The notes: generated by a model from the letters alone, not told the origin. Shown: positions 18,106 to 27,981, counted from the stretch's first letter. The stretch is 64,000 nt of DNA from Rhizobium sophoriradicis (GCF_003939025.1 NZ_RQIH01000006.1:62001-126000), one strand, 5' to 3'. Numbers and translations: made by a program.

Positions 18106-18578
18106 GCGCGATCCTCCGGTGGCCAGACCTGCGTGTCATGGTCGGGATGTTGATAGGAAACGAGTTCGTGCAGGAAGGAGCCTGCCGTCAGATCGGCCTC
18201 GGTCCGCTCTCCCGGCAGTTCGTGCAGGTGATCGACGAAGCCGATCTTGCCTTCCACGCCCCATTGAATGGTCGGCGGCAGGCACGACGGATCGTCGAAG
18301 GCGCCCGCCGCAATCGCCATTCCGTCTGGCGCTTCATAGGTCAGCGGCGTGCCGCAGTCACCGCAGAAACCACGCTCGACGAAATTGGAAGAGCGGAACT
18401 TCTTTCGCTCGCCGCGTGTCCATTGGAAATCGGCGCCGCGCACCGAGACGAGCGGCGCATAATAAGCCCCGAACGCCTTCTGGCACATGCGGCAATGACA
18501 GATCGACGAATCCTTGAGTTCGCCGCTGACACGAAAGCGGATCGCACCGCATTGGCAGCCGCCGGTATAGGTGGTCAT
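18102..18578 (-). CDS. GFA/CENP-V fold zinc protein, paralogue 3 (first gene of the operon)
   Basis: The 158-residue protein has CQCG, CHCRMCQ and CGDCGTP zinc motifs and ends [15 protein letters not shown]. The ATG at 18578 has AGGAGG eight bases upstream, the best ribosome site of the operon. Its promoter must lie in 18579-18786, which also holds a long inverted repeat. The tandem triplication with a shared C-terminal motif implies recent duplication from one ancestor. Confidence 0.92.
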   Translation of the reverse strand: MTTYTGGCQCGAIRFRVSGELKDSSICHCRMCQKAFGAYYAPLVSVRGADFQWTRGERKKFRSSNFVERGFCGDCGTPLTYEAPDGMAIAAGAFDDPSCLPPTIQWGVEGKIGFVDHLHELPGERTEADLTAGSFLHELVSYQHPDHDTQVWPPEDRA

Positions 18579-18616
18579 GGCAGGTCCTCCTGCAGCGACG
18601 TCGATGAGAAAGAGAA

Positions 18617-18765
18617 AGCCCCTCCCAACCCTCCCCACAAGGGGGAGGGCTCTCTCGTGGCGCCGTCTTCGTTTACGTCTCGAATGTTTGCAATTGCGGT
18701 GAAGTCGCTTCGGAGCAGTGCGGCGCCGTAGCCCCTCCCCCTTGTGGGGAGGGGTTGGGGAGGGG
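18617..18765. repeat. Hyphenated inverted repeat between cysS and the GFA operon
   Basis: The arm at 18617-18649 (core CTCCCCACAAGGGGGAGG) recurs inverted at 18732-18765 with two small indels, about 82 bases apart. Each arm is itself palindromic. It could act as the cysS terminator and may affect the GFA operon's promoter. Confidence 0.7.
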
Positions 18766-18786
18766 TCTTATCCCAACACACCACTC

Positions 18787-20178
18787 TCACCGCTTCACCT
18801 CCCACGTCGTCACCCGCTCGCCGGTCACCGGATCCTTGCCGTCCTTCAGCTGGATGCCTTTTGCCGTCAGTTCGTCGCGGATATTGTCGGCTTCGGCAAA
18901 ATTCTTCGCCTTCAGCATTTCAAGACGCATGGCGACCAGCGCGTCAACCGCCGCGGCGACGGCTTCGTCAATCTCGGCTTTCTTCGGCAGCACCCCGAGG
19001 AGGGCGGCCGTTGCGGCGAAGGTGGCGCCGGCGGCGGCATCGGTATGGGCGGCCTGCGCCAGCGCATGCAGCGCCTGCACCGCCGCGACGGTATTGAGAT
19101 CGTCGGCCAGCGCGTTCATGACGGCCTCGTCCGGCTTGGCGTCGCCGGGCTCCGTCGCCGGCCATTTGGCGAGCAGGCGTTCGGCCTCTTCCAGCCGCTT
19201 GATCGAAAAATCGATCGGCTCGCGGTAATGCGTCATCAGCATGGCAAGGCGCAGCACCTCGCCCGGCCATTTGCGGCCGCCGAAGACCTCAGTGTGCAGC
19301 AGATCGTGGATGGTGACGAAATTGCCCTCGGACTTCGACATCTTGCGGCCTTCGACCTGCACGAAGCCGTTATGCATCCAGACATTCGCCATCACCTCGG
19401 TGCCGTGGGCGCAGCGCGACTGGGCGATCTCGTTTTCATGGTGCGGGAAGATCAGATCCAGCCCGCCGCCGTGAATATCGAAGACATCGCCGAGATAACG
19501 CCGGCTCATCGCCGAGCATTCGATATGCCAGCCGGGCCGGCCGCGGCCCCAGGGGCTCTCCCAGCCGGGCTCGTTATGGCTAGACAGTTTCCAGAGCACG
19601 AAATCGCCGGGGTTCTTCTTGTGCGCGTCGACGGCGACGCGGGCGCCGGCCTGCTGCTCGTCGAGCGGGCGCTTCGAAAGCTGGCCGTAATCCGCCATCG
19701 ATTTGGTGTCGAACAGCACTTCGCCGGCTGCGACATAGGCATGACCGTTGGAGATCAGCTTCTCGATAATCTCGGTCATCTCAGCGATATTGTCGGTGGC
19801 GCGCGGCTCGACGTTCGGCTCCAGGCAGCCGAGCTCGGCGACGTCGGCGTGAAACTGCGTCTCGGTCTTTTCGGTGACCGCGCGGATCGCATCGTTCAGC
19901 GGCAGGCCGGGATGATCTCTCAGCGCCCGCGCATTGATCTTGTCGTCGACGTCGGTGATGTTGCGGGCATAGGTGACATGGTTTTCGCCATAGACATGGC
20001 GCAACAGCCGGAACAGCACGTCGAAAACGATGACCGGCCGGGCATTGCCGATATGGGCGAAATCATAGACGGTCGGGCCGCAGACATACATGCGGACATT
20101 CTCGGCATCGATCGGCGCAAACACCGATTTCTCCCGCGTCAGCGTGTTGTACAGCTTCAGTTCCGGCGTGCCGCCCAT
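18787..20178 (-). CDS. cysS: Cysteinyl-tRNA synthetase
   Basis: The 463-residue class I synthetase has HIGH as AHIGNARP, the zinc ligands Cys in [10 protein letters not shown] and in GWHIECSAM, the HHENE zinc region in [11 protein letters not shown], and KMSKS. It charges tRNA-Cys in the cytoplasm. GGGAGAG precedes the ATG. It diverges from the GH25 gene; the 3' side is bounded by a rhizobial repeat. Confidence 0.97.
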   Translation of the reverse strand: MGGTPELKLYNTLTREKSVFAPIDAENVRMYVCGPTVYDFAHIGNARPVIVFDVLFRLLRHVYGENHVTYARNITDVDDKINARALRDHPGLPLNDAIRAVTEKTETQFHADVAELGCLEPNVEPRATDNIAEMTEIIEKLISNGHAYVAAGEVLFDTKSMADYGQLSKRPLDEQQAGARVAVDAHKKNPGDFVLWKLSSHNEPGWESPWGRGRPGWHIECSAMSRRYLGDVFDIHGGGLDLIFPHHENEIAQSRCAHGTEVMANVWMHNGFVQVEGRKMSKSEGNFVTIHDLLHTEVFGGRKWPGEVLRLAMLMTHYREPIDFSIKRLEEAERLLAKWPATEPGDAKPDEAVMNALADDLNTVAAVQALHALAQAAHTDAAAGATFAATAALLGVLPKKAEIDEAVAAAVDALVAMRLEMLKAKNFAEADNIRDELTAKGIQLKDGKDPVTGERVTTWEVKR

Positions 20179-20508
20179 TTCACTCTCCCAGATGCACGAT
20201 CAGAAAATATCGCAACCGGCGGGCCGGGGCGTTTCGCATCTTGACTATTTGGGAGATGAAAACGGCCAGGCCAGCGCTTGCGCTAGCGAATAATCTTTCC
20301 GCAGATAATGCAGATAACCGTTTTCATGCCGCGTTTTATGGCGCGCGAATGACGTTTGGTCAAGGGGGCGAGGAATGATCCGGCGGCAACTGGAACGACG
20401 CGTCGGTAATCCTTTTGCAAGAACGAGCGCGCGGGCTTTGGCCGCCATTCTCCCGACGCAAATCGCGCATAGCCAGCTGGGAAGCTACTGAAAATATGGG
20501 AGGAATGA
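20179..20508. other. Divergent intergenic region between cysS and the GH25 gene
   Basis: No gene is seen in these 330 bases. They must hold both promoters. A ten-base inverted pair ATGAAAACGG (20256-20265) / CCGTTTTCAT (20318-20327) encloses a smaller palindrome (AGCGCTTGCGCT), which could be a regulatory site. GGGAGGAATGA leads directly into the GH25 start. Confidence 0.4.
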
Positions 20509-21255
20509 GTGGGGACCGTGGTTCGGTGGACGATTGGAGCGACCGCAATTCTAATGGTCGCATCCGTTGCATATTTCGCTTACGATTTCGGCATGCTTCG
20601 CTTCAACAATCCAACCTTAGCTCGTTATCCGATCCAGGGCATCGATGTCAGCCATCACCAGGGCGATATCGATTGGAAGACGGTGGCCGCGCAGCCGAAC
20701 GTGCGTTTCGCGATCATGAAGGCGACTGAAGGCGGCGATCACAGGGATTCAAAGTTTGCCGAGAACTGGCAGAATGCCGGAGATGCCGGAGTGGTCAGAG
20801 GCGCCTATCATTTCTTCACATTCTGCCGCCCGGGCAGGGATCAGGCGCAGAATGTCCTGGCGACCGTGCCGAAGGCGCCGGGAACACTGCCGATCGCCGT
20901 TGATCTGGAGTTTGTCGGCAATTGCAACAAGGTCCCGACGCTCGAGGAAGTGGCGACGGAAGTGAGTGCCTTCGTCACCGAGCTGAAAGGCACCTTTCCG
21001 GAAAAGCCGATCTTTTACGTGACCCAGGAATTCTTCGATCAATATCTGAAAGGCAATGAGGCCCGCTTCCCCGAGCATTACCTTTGGCTGCGAAGCGTAT
21101 TCAAGGAGCCGGCGCAGGAAGGCTGCGGTCGTTGGTCGATCTGGCAATTTGCCGACAACGGCATGGTGAACGGCATTCAGGGGGCGGTGGATCTCAATGC
21201 GCTCTGCCCGTCGGAAGCAGGCTTTGCTCACTTATTCCCGGCCGTTGCCAATTGA
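20509..21255 (+). CDS. GH25 family lysozyme with N-terminal membrane anchor
   Basis: The 248-residue protein starts at GTG 20509, ten bases after GGAGG. An N-terminal helix (residues 6-26) anchors or exports it. The GH25 core follows with GIDVSHHQGDIDW (catalytic Asp), IMKATEGG and the acid pair region AVDLEFVGN. Two or more cysteines in the domain fit an exported enzyme. GH25 enzymes cleave the glycan strand of peptidoglycan. The gene faces the SDR gene with a nine-base gap. Confidence 0.9.
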   Translation: MGTVVRWTIGATAILMVASVAYFAYDFGMLRFNNPTLARYPIQGIDVSHHQGDIDWKTVAAQPNVRFAIMKATEGGDHRDSKFAENWQNAGDAGVVRGAYHFFTFCRPGRDQAQNVLATVPKAPGTLPIAVDLEFVGNCNKVPTLEEVATEVSAFVTELKGTFPEKPIFYVTQEFFDQYLKGNEARFPEHYLWLRSVFKEPAQEGCGRWSIWQFADNGMVNGIQGAVDLNALCPSEAGFAHLFPAVAN

Positions 21256-21264
21256 GGCGTCGGT

Positions 21265-22005
21265 CTATTCCGGCAGGCGGTAATCGGCCAGCTTGTTCTC
21301 GCGGACAATGAACAGCTTGCCCGTCTCGGTCACGCCGGGACCGAGCAGCGGCAGGATCGCCTTGGCGACCTCGGAAGGATGCGGCAGCGTCTGGGGATCT
21401 TCACCGGGCACGGCCTGGGCCCGCATCGCCGTGCGGGTCGCGCCCGGATCGACGCTGGTGACGCGCAGCGGCGTCGATTGCGTCTCGCCGGCCCAGGTGC
21501 GGGCGAGCGCCTCGACGGCAGCTTTGGAGGCGGAATAGGCGCTCCAGAAGGGACGGCATTTGTGCGCGGCCCCGGACGACAGGATGACGGCGCGGCCGGC
21601 ATCGGAGCGGGCGAGCAGCGGATCGACCGAGCGGATCAGCCGCCATGTCGCCGTCACGTTGATGGTCATGACCTTTTCGAACACCTTCGCCTCGATATGG
21701 CCGATCGGCGAGATGACGCCGAGTACGCCGGCATTGGCGACGAGGATGTCGAGCTTGCCCCAGCGCTCGAAGATCGAGCCGCCGAGCGCATCGATCGCGT
21801 TCATATCGGCGAGGTCGAAGGGCACCAGCGTTGCATTGCCGCCGACCGCCTTGATCGCATCGTCGAGATCCTCGAGCCCGCCGACCGTGCGGGCGCAGGC
21901 AATGACATGGGCGCCGGCTTTGGCAAGTTCCAGCGCAGTGAAATAGCCGATGCCGCGCGACGCACCGGTGACGAGTGCGATCTTGCCCTCAAGATTGATG
22001 TTCAT
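21265..22005 (-). CDS. Short-chain dehydrogenase/reductase
   Basis: The 246-residue protein shows the SDR cofactor motif TGASRGIG, the NAG motif in ILVANAGVLG and the catalytic YSASK preceded by a serine pair (ILSSGAA). Arg/Ala-rich residues after the first strand (CARTVGG) favour NADP(H). The substrate is unknown. It lies 80 bases downstream of purF on the same strand and could be read through, but a hairpin intervenes. Confidence 0.9.
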   Translation of the reverse strand: MNINLEGKIALVTGASRGIGYFTALELAKAGAHVIACARTVGGLEDLDDAIKAVGGNATLVPFDLADMNAIDALGGSIFERWGKLDILVANAGVLGVISPIGHIEAKVFEKVMTINVTATWRLIRSVDPLLARSDAGRAVILSSGAAHKCRPFWSAYSASKAAVEALARTWAGETQSTPLRVTSVDPGATRTAMRAQAVPGEDPQTLPHPSEVAKAILPLLGPGVTETGKLFIVRENKLADYRLPE

Positions 22006-22035
22006 CTGTCCGGTTCCGGATTGGCTTGCGAAGGT

Positions 22036-22057
22036 GAGGGGCGCAATTAGGCCCCTC
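22036..22057 (-). terminator. Short hairpin between purF and the SDR gene
   Basis: Seven-base arms GAGGGGC / GCCCCTC with an eight-base loop, 29 bases after the purF stop. No T-run. Confidence 0.4.
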
Positions 22058-22085
22058 GGAAGCGAAAGTCAAAGTGGCAAGCGGC

Positions 22086-23576
22086 TCAGCCGTTGCTGGC
22101 AAGCATCGAAAGCTTGTTGCCCATAGACTCGCCGTTCTTGTCGAGCAGACGGGTCGGGTAGTCACCGGTGAAGTAGTGGTCGGTGAATTGCGGGCGGGCC
22201 GGATTGCGGTCCTCGCCGCCGACGGCGCGATAAAGTCCGTCGATCGACAGGAAGGCGAGCGAATCCGCGCCGATATATTTGGCCATGGCTTCGACATCGG
22301 CATACTGGTTGGCGAGCAGCTTGTCGGCATCGGGCGTGTCGATGCCGTAGAAATCGGGGAAGAAGATCATCGGGCTTGCGACGCGGAGATGAACTTCGCG
22401 CGCGCCGGCTTCGCGGATCATCTGCACGATCTTCAGCGACGTTGTGCCGCGCACGATGGAGTCATCGACCAGCACGACGCGCTTGCCTTCGATCATCGCC
22501 CGGTTGGCGGAATGCTTCAGCTTCACGCCGAAGGCGCGAATCTGCTGCGTCGGCTCGATGAAGGTGCGGCCGACATAATGGTTGCGGATGATGCCGTACT
22601 CGAAGGGAATGCCGCTTTCCTGCGCATAGCCGAGCGCCGCAGGTGTGCCGCCGTCCGGCACCGGCACCACAACGTCGGCCTCGACCGGCGCTTCCTTGGC
22701 AAGGTTCATGCCCATGTTCTTGCGTGTCGTATAGACGTTGCGGCCGCCGACGACCGAATCCGGCCGGGCGAAATAGACATATTCGAACAGGCAGAGGCGC
22801 TCCGGCTGCGGCTTGCCAGGCTTGCGCGCATCAATGCTGATCGAGCCGTCAGGCTGGATTTCGCAGATGATGACTTCGCCGTTTTCGACATCGCGGATGA
22901 ACTTGGCGCCGATAATGTCGAGCGCGCAGGTTTCCGAGCAGAAGATCGGCTTGCCGTCCAGTTCGCCCATGACGAGCGGGCGGATGCCGGTCGGGTCGCG
23001 CGCGGCAATCAGCTTGGTGCGCGTCATGGCGAGCATCGAATAGCCGCCTTCCATCTGGCGGATCGCATCGATGAAGCGGTCGGAGGTGGACGCGTGGCGG
23101 GAGCGAGCGATGAGATGAAGGACGACTTCCGTATCGGAGGTCGACTGACAGATGGCGCCGGTGGCGATGATCTGGCGGCGCAGCGTCAGGCCATTGGTGA
23201 AATTGCCGTTATGGGCAATGGCGATACCGCCTTCTTCCAGTTCGGCAAAGAGCGGCTGCACGTTGCGCATGGCCACTTCGCCTGTTGTGGAGTAGCGCGT
23301 ATGGCCGATCGATATGCTGCCGGGCAGGCGGGCGAGCGTCATCGGATTGGTATAATGATCGCCGACGAGGCCCATATGGCGCTCCTGATAGAAGCGTTTG
23401 CCGTCGAAGGAGACGATGCCGGCTGCTTCCTGTCCGCGATGCTGCAGGGCGTGCAGGCCGAGAGCCGTGAGGGCGGCGGCATCGGGATGTCCCAGAATTC
23501 CGAAAACGCCGCATTCCTCATGCAGCGTATCTCCGTCGAGCGGATCGTCGGTCGGGAAGGAATGGGACTGGTTCAT
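22086..23576 (-). CDS. purF: Amidophosphoribosyltransferase
   Basis: The 496-residue enzyme catalyses the first step of purine synthesis, PRPP plus glutamine to phosphoribosylamine. An N-terminal propeptide is expected to be removed to expose Cys22 (EECGVFGI) as the glutaminase nucleophile. RYSTTG and HNGNFTN of the glutaminase domain and the PRPP loop VVLVDDSIVRGTT are clear. It follows cvpA, as in many bacteria, but with a 230-base gap that holds a palindrome. Confidence 0.97.
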   Translation of the reverse strand: MNQSHSFPTDDPLDGDTLHEECGVFGILGHPDAAALTALGLHALQHRGQEAAGIVSFDGKRFYQERHMGLVGDHYTNPMTLARLPGSISIGHTRYSTTGEVAMRNVQPLFAELEEGGIAIAHNGNFTNGLTLRRQIIATGAICQSTSDTEVVLHLIARSRHASTSDRFIDAIRQMEGGYSMLAMTRTKLIAARDPTGIRPLVMGELDGKPIFCSETCALDIIGAKFIRDVENGEVIICEIQPDGSISIDARKPGKPQPERLCLFEYVYFARPDSVVGGRNVYTTRKNMGMNLAKEAPVEADVVVPVPDGGTPAALGYAQESGIPFEYGIIRNHYVGRTFIEPTQQIRAFGVKLKHSANRAMIEGKRVVLVDDSIVRGTTSLKIVQMIREAGAREVHLRVASPMIFFPDFYGIDTPDADKLLANQYADVEAMAKYIGADSLAFLSIDGLYRAVGGEDRNPARPQFTDHYFTGDYPTRLLDKNGESMGNKLSMLASNG

Positions 23577-23627
23577 TTCTGCGGGCCTCTGCTCTCACAA
23601 GAATGGATCGGCATTTCCAGTATCATA

Positions 23628-23654
23628 TATCGGAAACTTGGCAGCTTTCCGATA
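23628..23654. promoter_or_regulatory. Perfect 9-bp inverted repeat upstream of purF
   Basis: TATCGGAAA and TTTCCGATA flank a nine-base spacer, centred about 65 bases before the purF start. Position and symmetry fit an operator for a dimeric regulator, but no such purine regulator is known to me for this site. Confidence 0.4.
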
Positions 23655-23712
23655 ACGTCATGCTGAACGACATCCGCTGCCAAAGCCCGCTCGCCGGCTC
23701 TGAAACGGCTGA

Positions 23713-23743
23713 GGTCCGGCGGAGCTGAATACCCGGCCGGACC
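23713..23743. terminator. Hairpin between cvpA and purF
   Basis: Eight-base arms GGTCCGGC / GCCGGACC with a 15-base loop. The T-rich flank (TTTATTT) is on the plus strand, the wrong side for cvpA, so its role is unclear. Confidence 0.35.
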
Positions 23744-23806
23744 TTTATTTCACGTCCCGCTCAAATGGCAATTGCCGGACGGCGGGTCAAGCTCTTGAAC
23801 ACTGTG

Positions 23807-24424
23807 TCAATTCGCCGGCTGCTGTGTGCCGGCTGCAGGCGCGTCTTCCGCCGGAGCCTGATCGGTGGTCGGCGGCGTGGCGCTTTCGCCGCCCTGTGCC
23901 GGAGACTGCATCTTATCACGGAAGCTTGCCTCGATCATCTGGGCAAATTGCTCCGGCAGAACCGCCTTCAGCTTCACCACCATCGAATCCAGGAAGGGCT
24001 TCGACTTGGCCTCGTTGACCCAGGCCGGGCGGTGGTCGACATCGACGAGCCAGTTCCAGAAAGCGACGGCGACCACCATCAGCAGCAGGCCGCGCGCCGC
24101 GCCGAACAGGAAGCCGAGCGTGCGGTCGAGCGCGCCGATGCGGCTGTCGATGATGAAATCGGCGATCTTCATGGTGATGAAGGAGATGACGATGAGTGCG
24201 ATCAGGAAGACGACCGCGGCCGAACCGGCGATCGCGATGCGGTCGTCATCGGTGTATTTCTGCGCATAGGGCAGCAGGTAGGGATAGAGGTAGTAGGCGG
24301 CGGCGGCCGAACCGCCCCAGCTTGCGATCGAAAGAATCTCGCGGGAGAAGCCGCGGACCATCGCCAGTACGGCGGAGAAGAGCACGACGCCGATGACAAT
24401 ACCGTCGAAAATCGTAATGGGCAT
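23807..24424 (-). CDS. cvpA: CvpA family membrane protein
   Basis: The 205-residue protein has about four hydrophobic helices in residues 1-120, with the family stretch RGFSREILSIASWGGSAAAA near residue 24, and a soluble Pro/Ala/Gln-rich tail. E. coli CvpA is needed for colicin V production and for bile-salt tolerance; its mechanism is unknown. The usual cvpA-purF order is kept, with radA upstream. Confidence 0.92.
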   Translation of the reverse strand: MPITIFDGIVIGVVLFSAVLAMVRGFSREILSIASWGGSAAAAYYLYPYLLPYAQKYTDDDRIAIAGSAAVVFLIALIVISFITMKIADFIIDSRIGALDRTLGFLFGAARGLLLMVVAVAFWNWLVDVDHRPAWVNEAKSKPFLDSMVVKLKAVLPEQFAQMIEASFRDKMQSPAQGGESATPPTTDQAPAEDAPAAGTQQPAN

Positions 24425-24514
24425 GTAATATCAACTCCAGGACTGCCGCTTGGCGGCCGTGTCGTGCCTTATCGTGTGCTTCCTATATCATCACCGTTCC
24501 CGGCAATGAAAGGA

Positions 24515-25915
24515 TCAAACCTCGTCTTCCACACGCAGCGCTCCCTTCGATCCGGCGATGCGCGCGACCAGATCCGGCAGGCTTTCGACCTCGTTCCATC
24601 GCCCGCCGGAACCCTTCGGCAGCTCGGCGGAGGCGGAAGGAAGCAGCGCTGTGGAAAAGCCCAGCTTCTCGGCTTCCTTGAGGCGCTGGGCGGTGTGCGC
24701 AACCGGTCGGATGGCGCCCGACAGGCTGACTTCGCCGAAATAGACGCAATCGGCGGGAAGGGCAATACCGGCGAGCGACGAAACGAGCGCCGAGGCGACC
24801 GCGAGATCGGCCGCCGGTTCGGAGATGCGGTAGCCGCCGGCGACGTTAAGATAGACGTCGTGCTGGCCGAGCCTGACGCCGCAATGGGCCTCCAGCACCG
24901 CCAGGATCATCGACAGCCGGGCCGAATCCCAGCCGACCACGGCACGGCGTGGCGTGCCGAGCGAGGTTGGCGCCACCAGCGCCTGCACCTCGACGAGAAC
25001 GGGCCGTGTGCCCTCCATGCCGGCGAAGACGGCCGCACCCGGCGATTTTTCGTTGCGCTCGCCGAGAAAGAGTTCGGATGGATTGGCGACTTCGCGCAAA
25101 CCTCTGTCGGACATTTCGAAGACGCCGATCTCGTCGGTCGGGCCGAAGCGGTTCTTGACCGTGCGCAGGATGCGGTAGTGATGGCCGCGATCGCCTTCGA
25201 AATAGAGCACGGCATCGACCATGTGCTCGACAACGCGCGGCCCCGCGATCTGCCCGTCCTTGGTCACATGCCCGACGAGCACCATCGCCGCACCCGTCTG
25301 CTTGGCGAAACGGATCATCGACTGTACGCCGGTGCGCACCTGCGTCACCGTTCCCGGCGCGGATTCGGCAAGCTCGCTCCACAGCGTCTGGATGGAATCG
25401 ATGATGACGAGATCCGGGCGTTTGCCCTCGGCGAGCGTCGCCAGAATATCCTCGACATTGGTTTCGGCCGCCAGCATCACGTCGGTATCGGCTGCCGCAA
25501 GGCGCTGCGCCCTGAGGCGAACCTGCGCCACCGCTTCCTCGCCAGAGACGTAGATGATCCTGTGGCCGCGCCGCGCAAGGGCCGCGGCCGCTTGCATCAG
25601 CAGCGTCGATTTGCCAATGCCGGGATCGCCGCCGATCAGCACCGCCGAGCCGCGCACGAAGCCGCCGCCGAGCGCGCGGTCGAGTTCCGACATGGCGGTA
25701 TGGATGCGCGGCGCCTCCTCGATCTCGCCGGAGAGCGCCGTCAGCGCCACCGGCCGGCCCTTCTTCGGCGTCTTGCCGGGGCCGGAGCCGATGCCGCCCA
25801 TCGGGTCTTCCTCGACGATGGTGTTCCATTCGCCGCAATTGTCGCATTTGCCGGCCCAGCGGTTATGCACCGCGCCGCAACTCTGGCAGATGAATTGTGT
25901 CCTGGCCTTCGCCAT
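24515..25915 (-). CDS. radA: DNA repair protein RadA (Sms)
   Basis: The 466-residue protein has an N-terminal zinc finger (CQSCG...CDNCG), Walker A GGDPGIGKST, the RadA-specific motif VKNRFGPTDEIGVF, and a C-terminal Lon-like domain. RadA is a RecA-related motor that drives branch migration and processes recombination intermediates. ATG 25915 gives the standard MAKARTQF start; an in-frame TTG just before it is unlikely. It lies 90 bases upstream of cvpA. Confidence 0.96.
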   Translation of the reverse strand: MAKARTQFICQSCGAVHNRWAGKCDNCGEWNTIVEEDPMGGIGSGPGKTPKKGRPVALTALSGEIEEAPRIHTAMSELDRALGGGFVRGSAVLIGGDPGIGKSTLLMQAAAALARRGHRIIYVSGEEAVAQVRLRAQRLAAADTDVMLAAETNVEDILATLAEGKRPDLVIIDSIQTLWSELAESAPGTVTQVRTGVQSMIRFAKQTGAAMVLVGHVTKDGQIAGPRVVEHMVDAVLYFEGDRGHHYRILRTVKNRFGPTDEIGVFEMSDRGLREVANPSELFLGERNEKSPGAAVFAGMEGTRPVLVEVQALVAPTSLGTPRRAVVGWDSARLSMILAVLEAHCGVRLGQHDVYLNVAGGYRISEPAADLAVASALVSSLAGIALPADCVYFGEVSLSGAIRPVAHTAQRLKEAEKLGFSTALLPSASAELPKGSGGRWNEVESLPDLVARIAGSKGALRVEDEV

Positions 25916-26079
25916 CAAATGTTTCTTTCAGTCGCGTTCTACAATGAAGCACTCGAGGGCTTCATCGAATCATGTCGTGCTTGAGATAATGGCTATCGCG
26001 ACGGATCAAAACTAATGATTTCCCCATCAGCCTTCGCCGTGCCTATGCTTTTCACCTCTGATCACAGCTATGGTGGAAG

Positions 26080-26715
26080 ATGTTCGACTATTCGCTCGCG
26101 CACTGGCTTGCATTTCTATCGGCGGCGGTTTTGCTCAACCTCTCGCCGGGCCCCGACATTGCATTCATCCTCGGCCACACGATGAGAGGAGGGAAACGCG
26201 CGGGTTTTTCCGCATTGTTCGGCGTCTGGTCAGGCGCCTGCCTGCATGTGCTGATGGCGGCATTGGGCCTTTCAGCCGTGCTTGCCGCCTCTGCCGTCGC
26301 TTTCTCAACCGTCAAATGGCTCGGCGCCGCCTATCTCGTTTGGCTGGGCATCCAGGCTTTGCGCACCGGTGGGGGCAGCGGCCTGATCAAGGCGGCCGGT
26401 GAAGAATTGCCGACCGCAAGCATCTACCGGCAGGGAATCCTGGTGTCGCTCCTCAATCCGAAAGTGGCGATATTCTTCCTGGCCTTCCTGCCGCAATTCG
26501 TCGTAGAGGGGGCCGGGCCGGCATGGGCGCAGCTCATGCTGCATGGTGGCCTCATCATCGTTGTGGCCGCATTCATCGAGCCGCCGCTCGTCCTTGTCGG
26601 AGGACGGCTTGCCGATGCGTTCAGGCACAATCAAAAGGTCGGGCTATGGCTCGACCGCGGTCTCGGCGCGCTTTTTGTGGCGCTCGGTGTCCGCCTTGCG
26701 CTAAGCAGCCGTTGA
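26080..26715 (+). CDS. LysE/RhtB family amino acid exporter
   Basis: The 211-residue protein has six hydrophobic helices and the family signature NLSPGPDIAFILGHTMRGGKR near residue 20, plus LLNPKVAIFFLAFLPQFV. Members export amino acids such as lysine, homoserine or threonine; the substrate is not predictable. GGTGGAAG precedes the ATG. It is a lone plus-strand gene between radA and alr and converges on alr with a ten-base gap. Confidence 0.92.
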   Translation: MFDYSLAHWLAFLSAAVLLNLSPGPDIAFILGHTMRGGKRAGFSALFGVWSGACLHVLMAALGLSAVLAASAVAFSTVKWLGAAYLVWLGIQALRTGGGSGLIKAAGEELPTASIYRQGILVSLLNPKVAIFFLAFLPQFVVEGAGPAWAQLMLHGGLIIVVAAFIEPPLVLVGGRLADAFRHNQKVGLWLDRGLGALFVALGVRLALSSR

Positions 26716-26725
26716 GGGGCGAGCT

Positions 26726-27886
26726 TTATTCTTCGGCGACGTAGCGCCGCTCGTGGCGTAGCCCCATGCTGGTCAGAATCTCGTATCCGATCGTGCCAGC
26801 CGCCCGCGCCACGTCGTCGAGCGGCATGTTCTTTCCGAACAGCTCGACATAGTCGCCAGCGCGCACGGCGTTTTCGGGCAGGTCGGTGACATCGAAGATC
26901 GTCAGGTCCATGGTGATCCGGCCGGCGACCGGGACCTTGTGTCCGGCGATGAAGCCTTGCCCGCCCTGCGGCACGGCCTGGCGCAGCGGCACGCCGCCGC
27001 TCGACTGGCTGCGCATGTAACCGTCGGCGTAACCGGCAGAGACGATCGCTAGCCGGCTGTCGCGGGGAAGCTGCAGCGCGCGGCCGTAGCTGACGGTCTC
27101 ACCGGCCCCGACGGTTCGCACCTGGATGATGCGCGCTTCCGCGGTGGCGACCGGGCGCATCGGGTTCGCCATGCCGCAGACCGCCTCACCGCCGTAAAGA
27201 GCGATGCCCGGCCGGGTCAGGTCGAAGTGGTAATCCTCGCCGAGAAAGATGCCGGCCGAGGCCGCAAGACTTGAATCAATGCCTTCATAGGCGGCGGTAA
27301 CCCTGCGGAATGATTCGAGCTGCTGCCGGTTCATCGCGTTAGTGGGATCGTCGCCGCAGGCGAGGTGGCTCATGACCAGCACCGGTGCGAAGCTTGCCGG
27401 CCGCGAGACGTCGTCGGCAAGCGCGATCGCATCGTCGATATGCAGCCCCAGCCGGTTGAAGCCGGTGTCGACATGCAGCGCGCAAGGGTAATCGCCATAA
27501 TCGGCAAGCACCGCCATCCAGAAGGCAAGCTGCTCGTCGGAGGAAATCACTGGCACCAAGTCATTGTCGAAGAATCGACGTTCCGTGCCCGGCCATATGC
27601 CTGACAGCACGAAGATGCGCGCATCCGGCGCATAGAGGCGAAGTGTCACGCCCTCATCGACGGTCGCGACGAAGAAATCCCGTGCGCCTGCCGTGTAGAG
27701 CGCTTCGCCGGCATCCTCGATGCCGAGGCCGTAGGCGTCGGCCTTGACGACGGCTGCGGCGCGCGCAGCGCCCGAACGATGCGCCATGTCGCGCCAGTTC
27801 TCAGTCAGCGCGGTCAGGTCGACGGTCAGCCGCAGGCCTGCCGAGGCAAAGGTGTCGTCTTCGGGGACGTCGAGAAATTCGCTCAT
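26726..27886 (-). CDS. alr: Alanine racemase
   Basis: The 386-residue PLP enzyme has the cofactor lysine in VVKADAYGLG and the second catalytic tyrosine region, with SAGYADGY near the C-terminal beta domain. It interconverts L- and D-alanine for peptidoglycan. MSEFLDVPED at 27886 is chosen; an ATG three codons upstream (27895) has no better ribosome site. dnaB ends 95 bases upstream, followed by a clear terminator, so alr probably has its own promoter in a very short gap. Confidence 0.95.
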   Translation of the reverse strand: MSEFLDVPEDDTFASAGLRLTVDLTALTENWRDMAHRSGAARAAAVVKADAYGLGIEDAGEALYTAGARDFFVATVDEGVTLRLYAPDARIFVLSGIWPGTERRFFDNDLVPVISSDEQLAFWMAVLADYGDYPCALHVDTGFNRLGLHIDDAIALADDVSRPASFAPVLVMSHLACGDDPTNAMNRQQLESFRRVTAAYEGIDSSLAASAGIFLGEDYHFDLTRPGIALYGGEAVCGMANPMRPVATAEARIIQVRTVGAGETVSYGRALQLPRDSRLAIVSAGYADGYMRSQSSGGVPLRQAVPQGGQGFIAGHKVPVAGRITMDLTIFDVTDLPENAVRAGDYVELFGKNMPLDDVARAAGTIGYEILTSMGLRHERRYVAEE

Positions 27887-27903
27887 GATCCACATCGAAA
27901 AGA

Positions 27904-27926
27904 GGCCGGAGAAGGATTCTCCGGCC
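27904..27926 (-). terminator. Rho-independent terminator of dnaB
   Basis: Ten-base perfect arms GGCCGGAGAA / TTCTCCGGCC with loop GGA are followed on the minus strand by TCTTTT. It ends only about 20 bases before the alr start. Confidence 0.75.
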
Positions 27927-27981
27927 AGATTAAAGGTCGATCTTGTCCAGGGAAAGCCCGATGCTGCAGCATCGCCGGCGA

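Noticed and set aside
23765..25984. A 739-codon plus-strand open frame across cvpA and radA
   Set aside because: It spans two well-supported genes and their spacer on the other strand, so it cannot be real alongside them.
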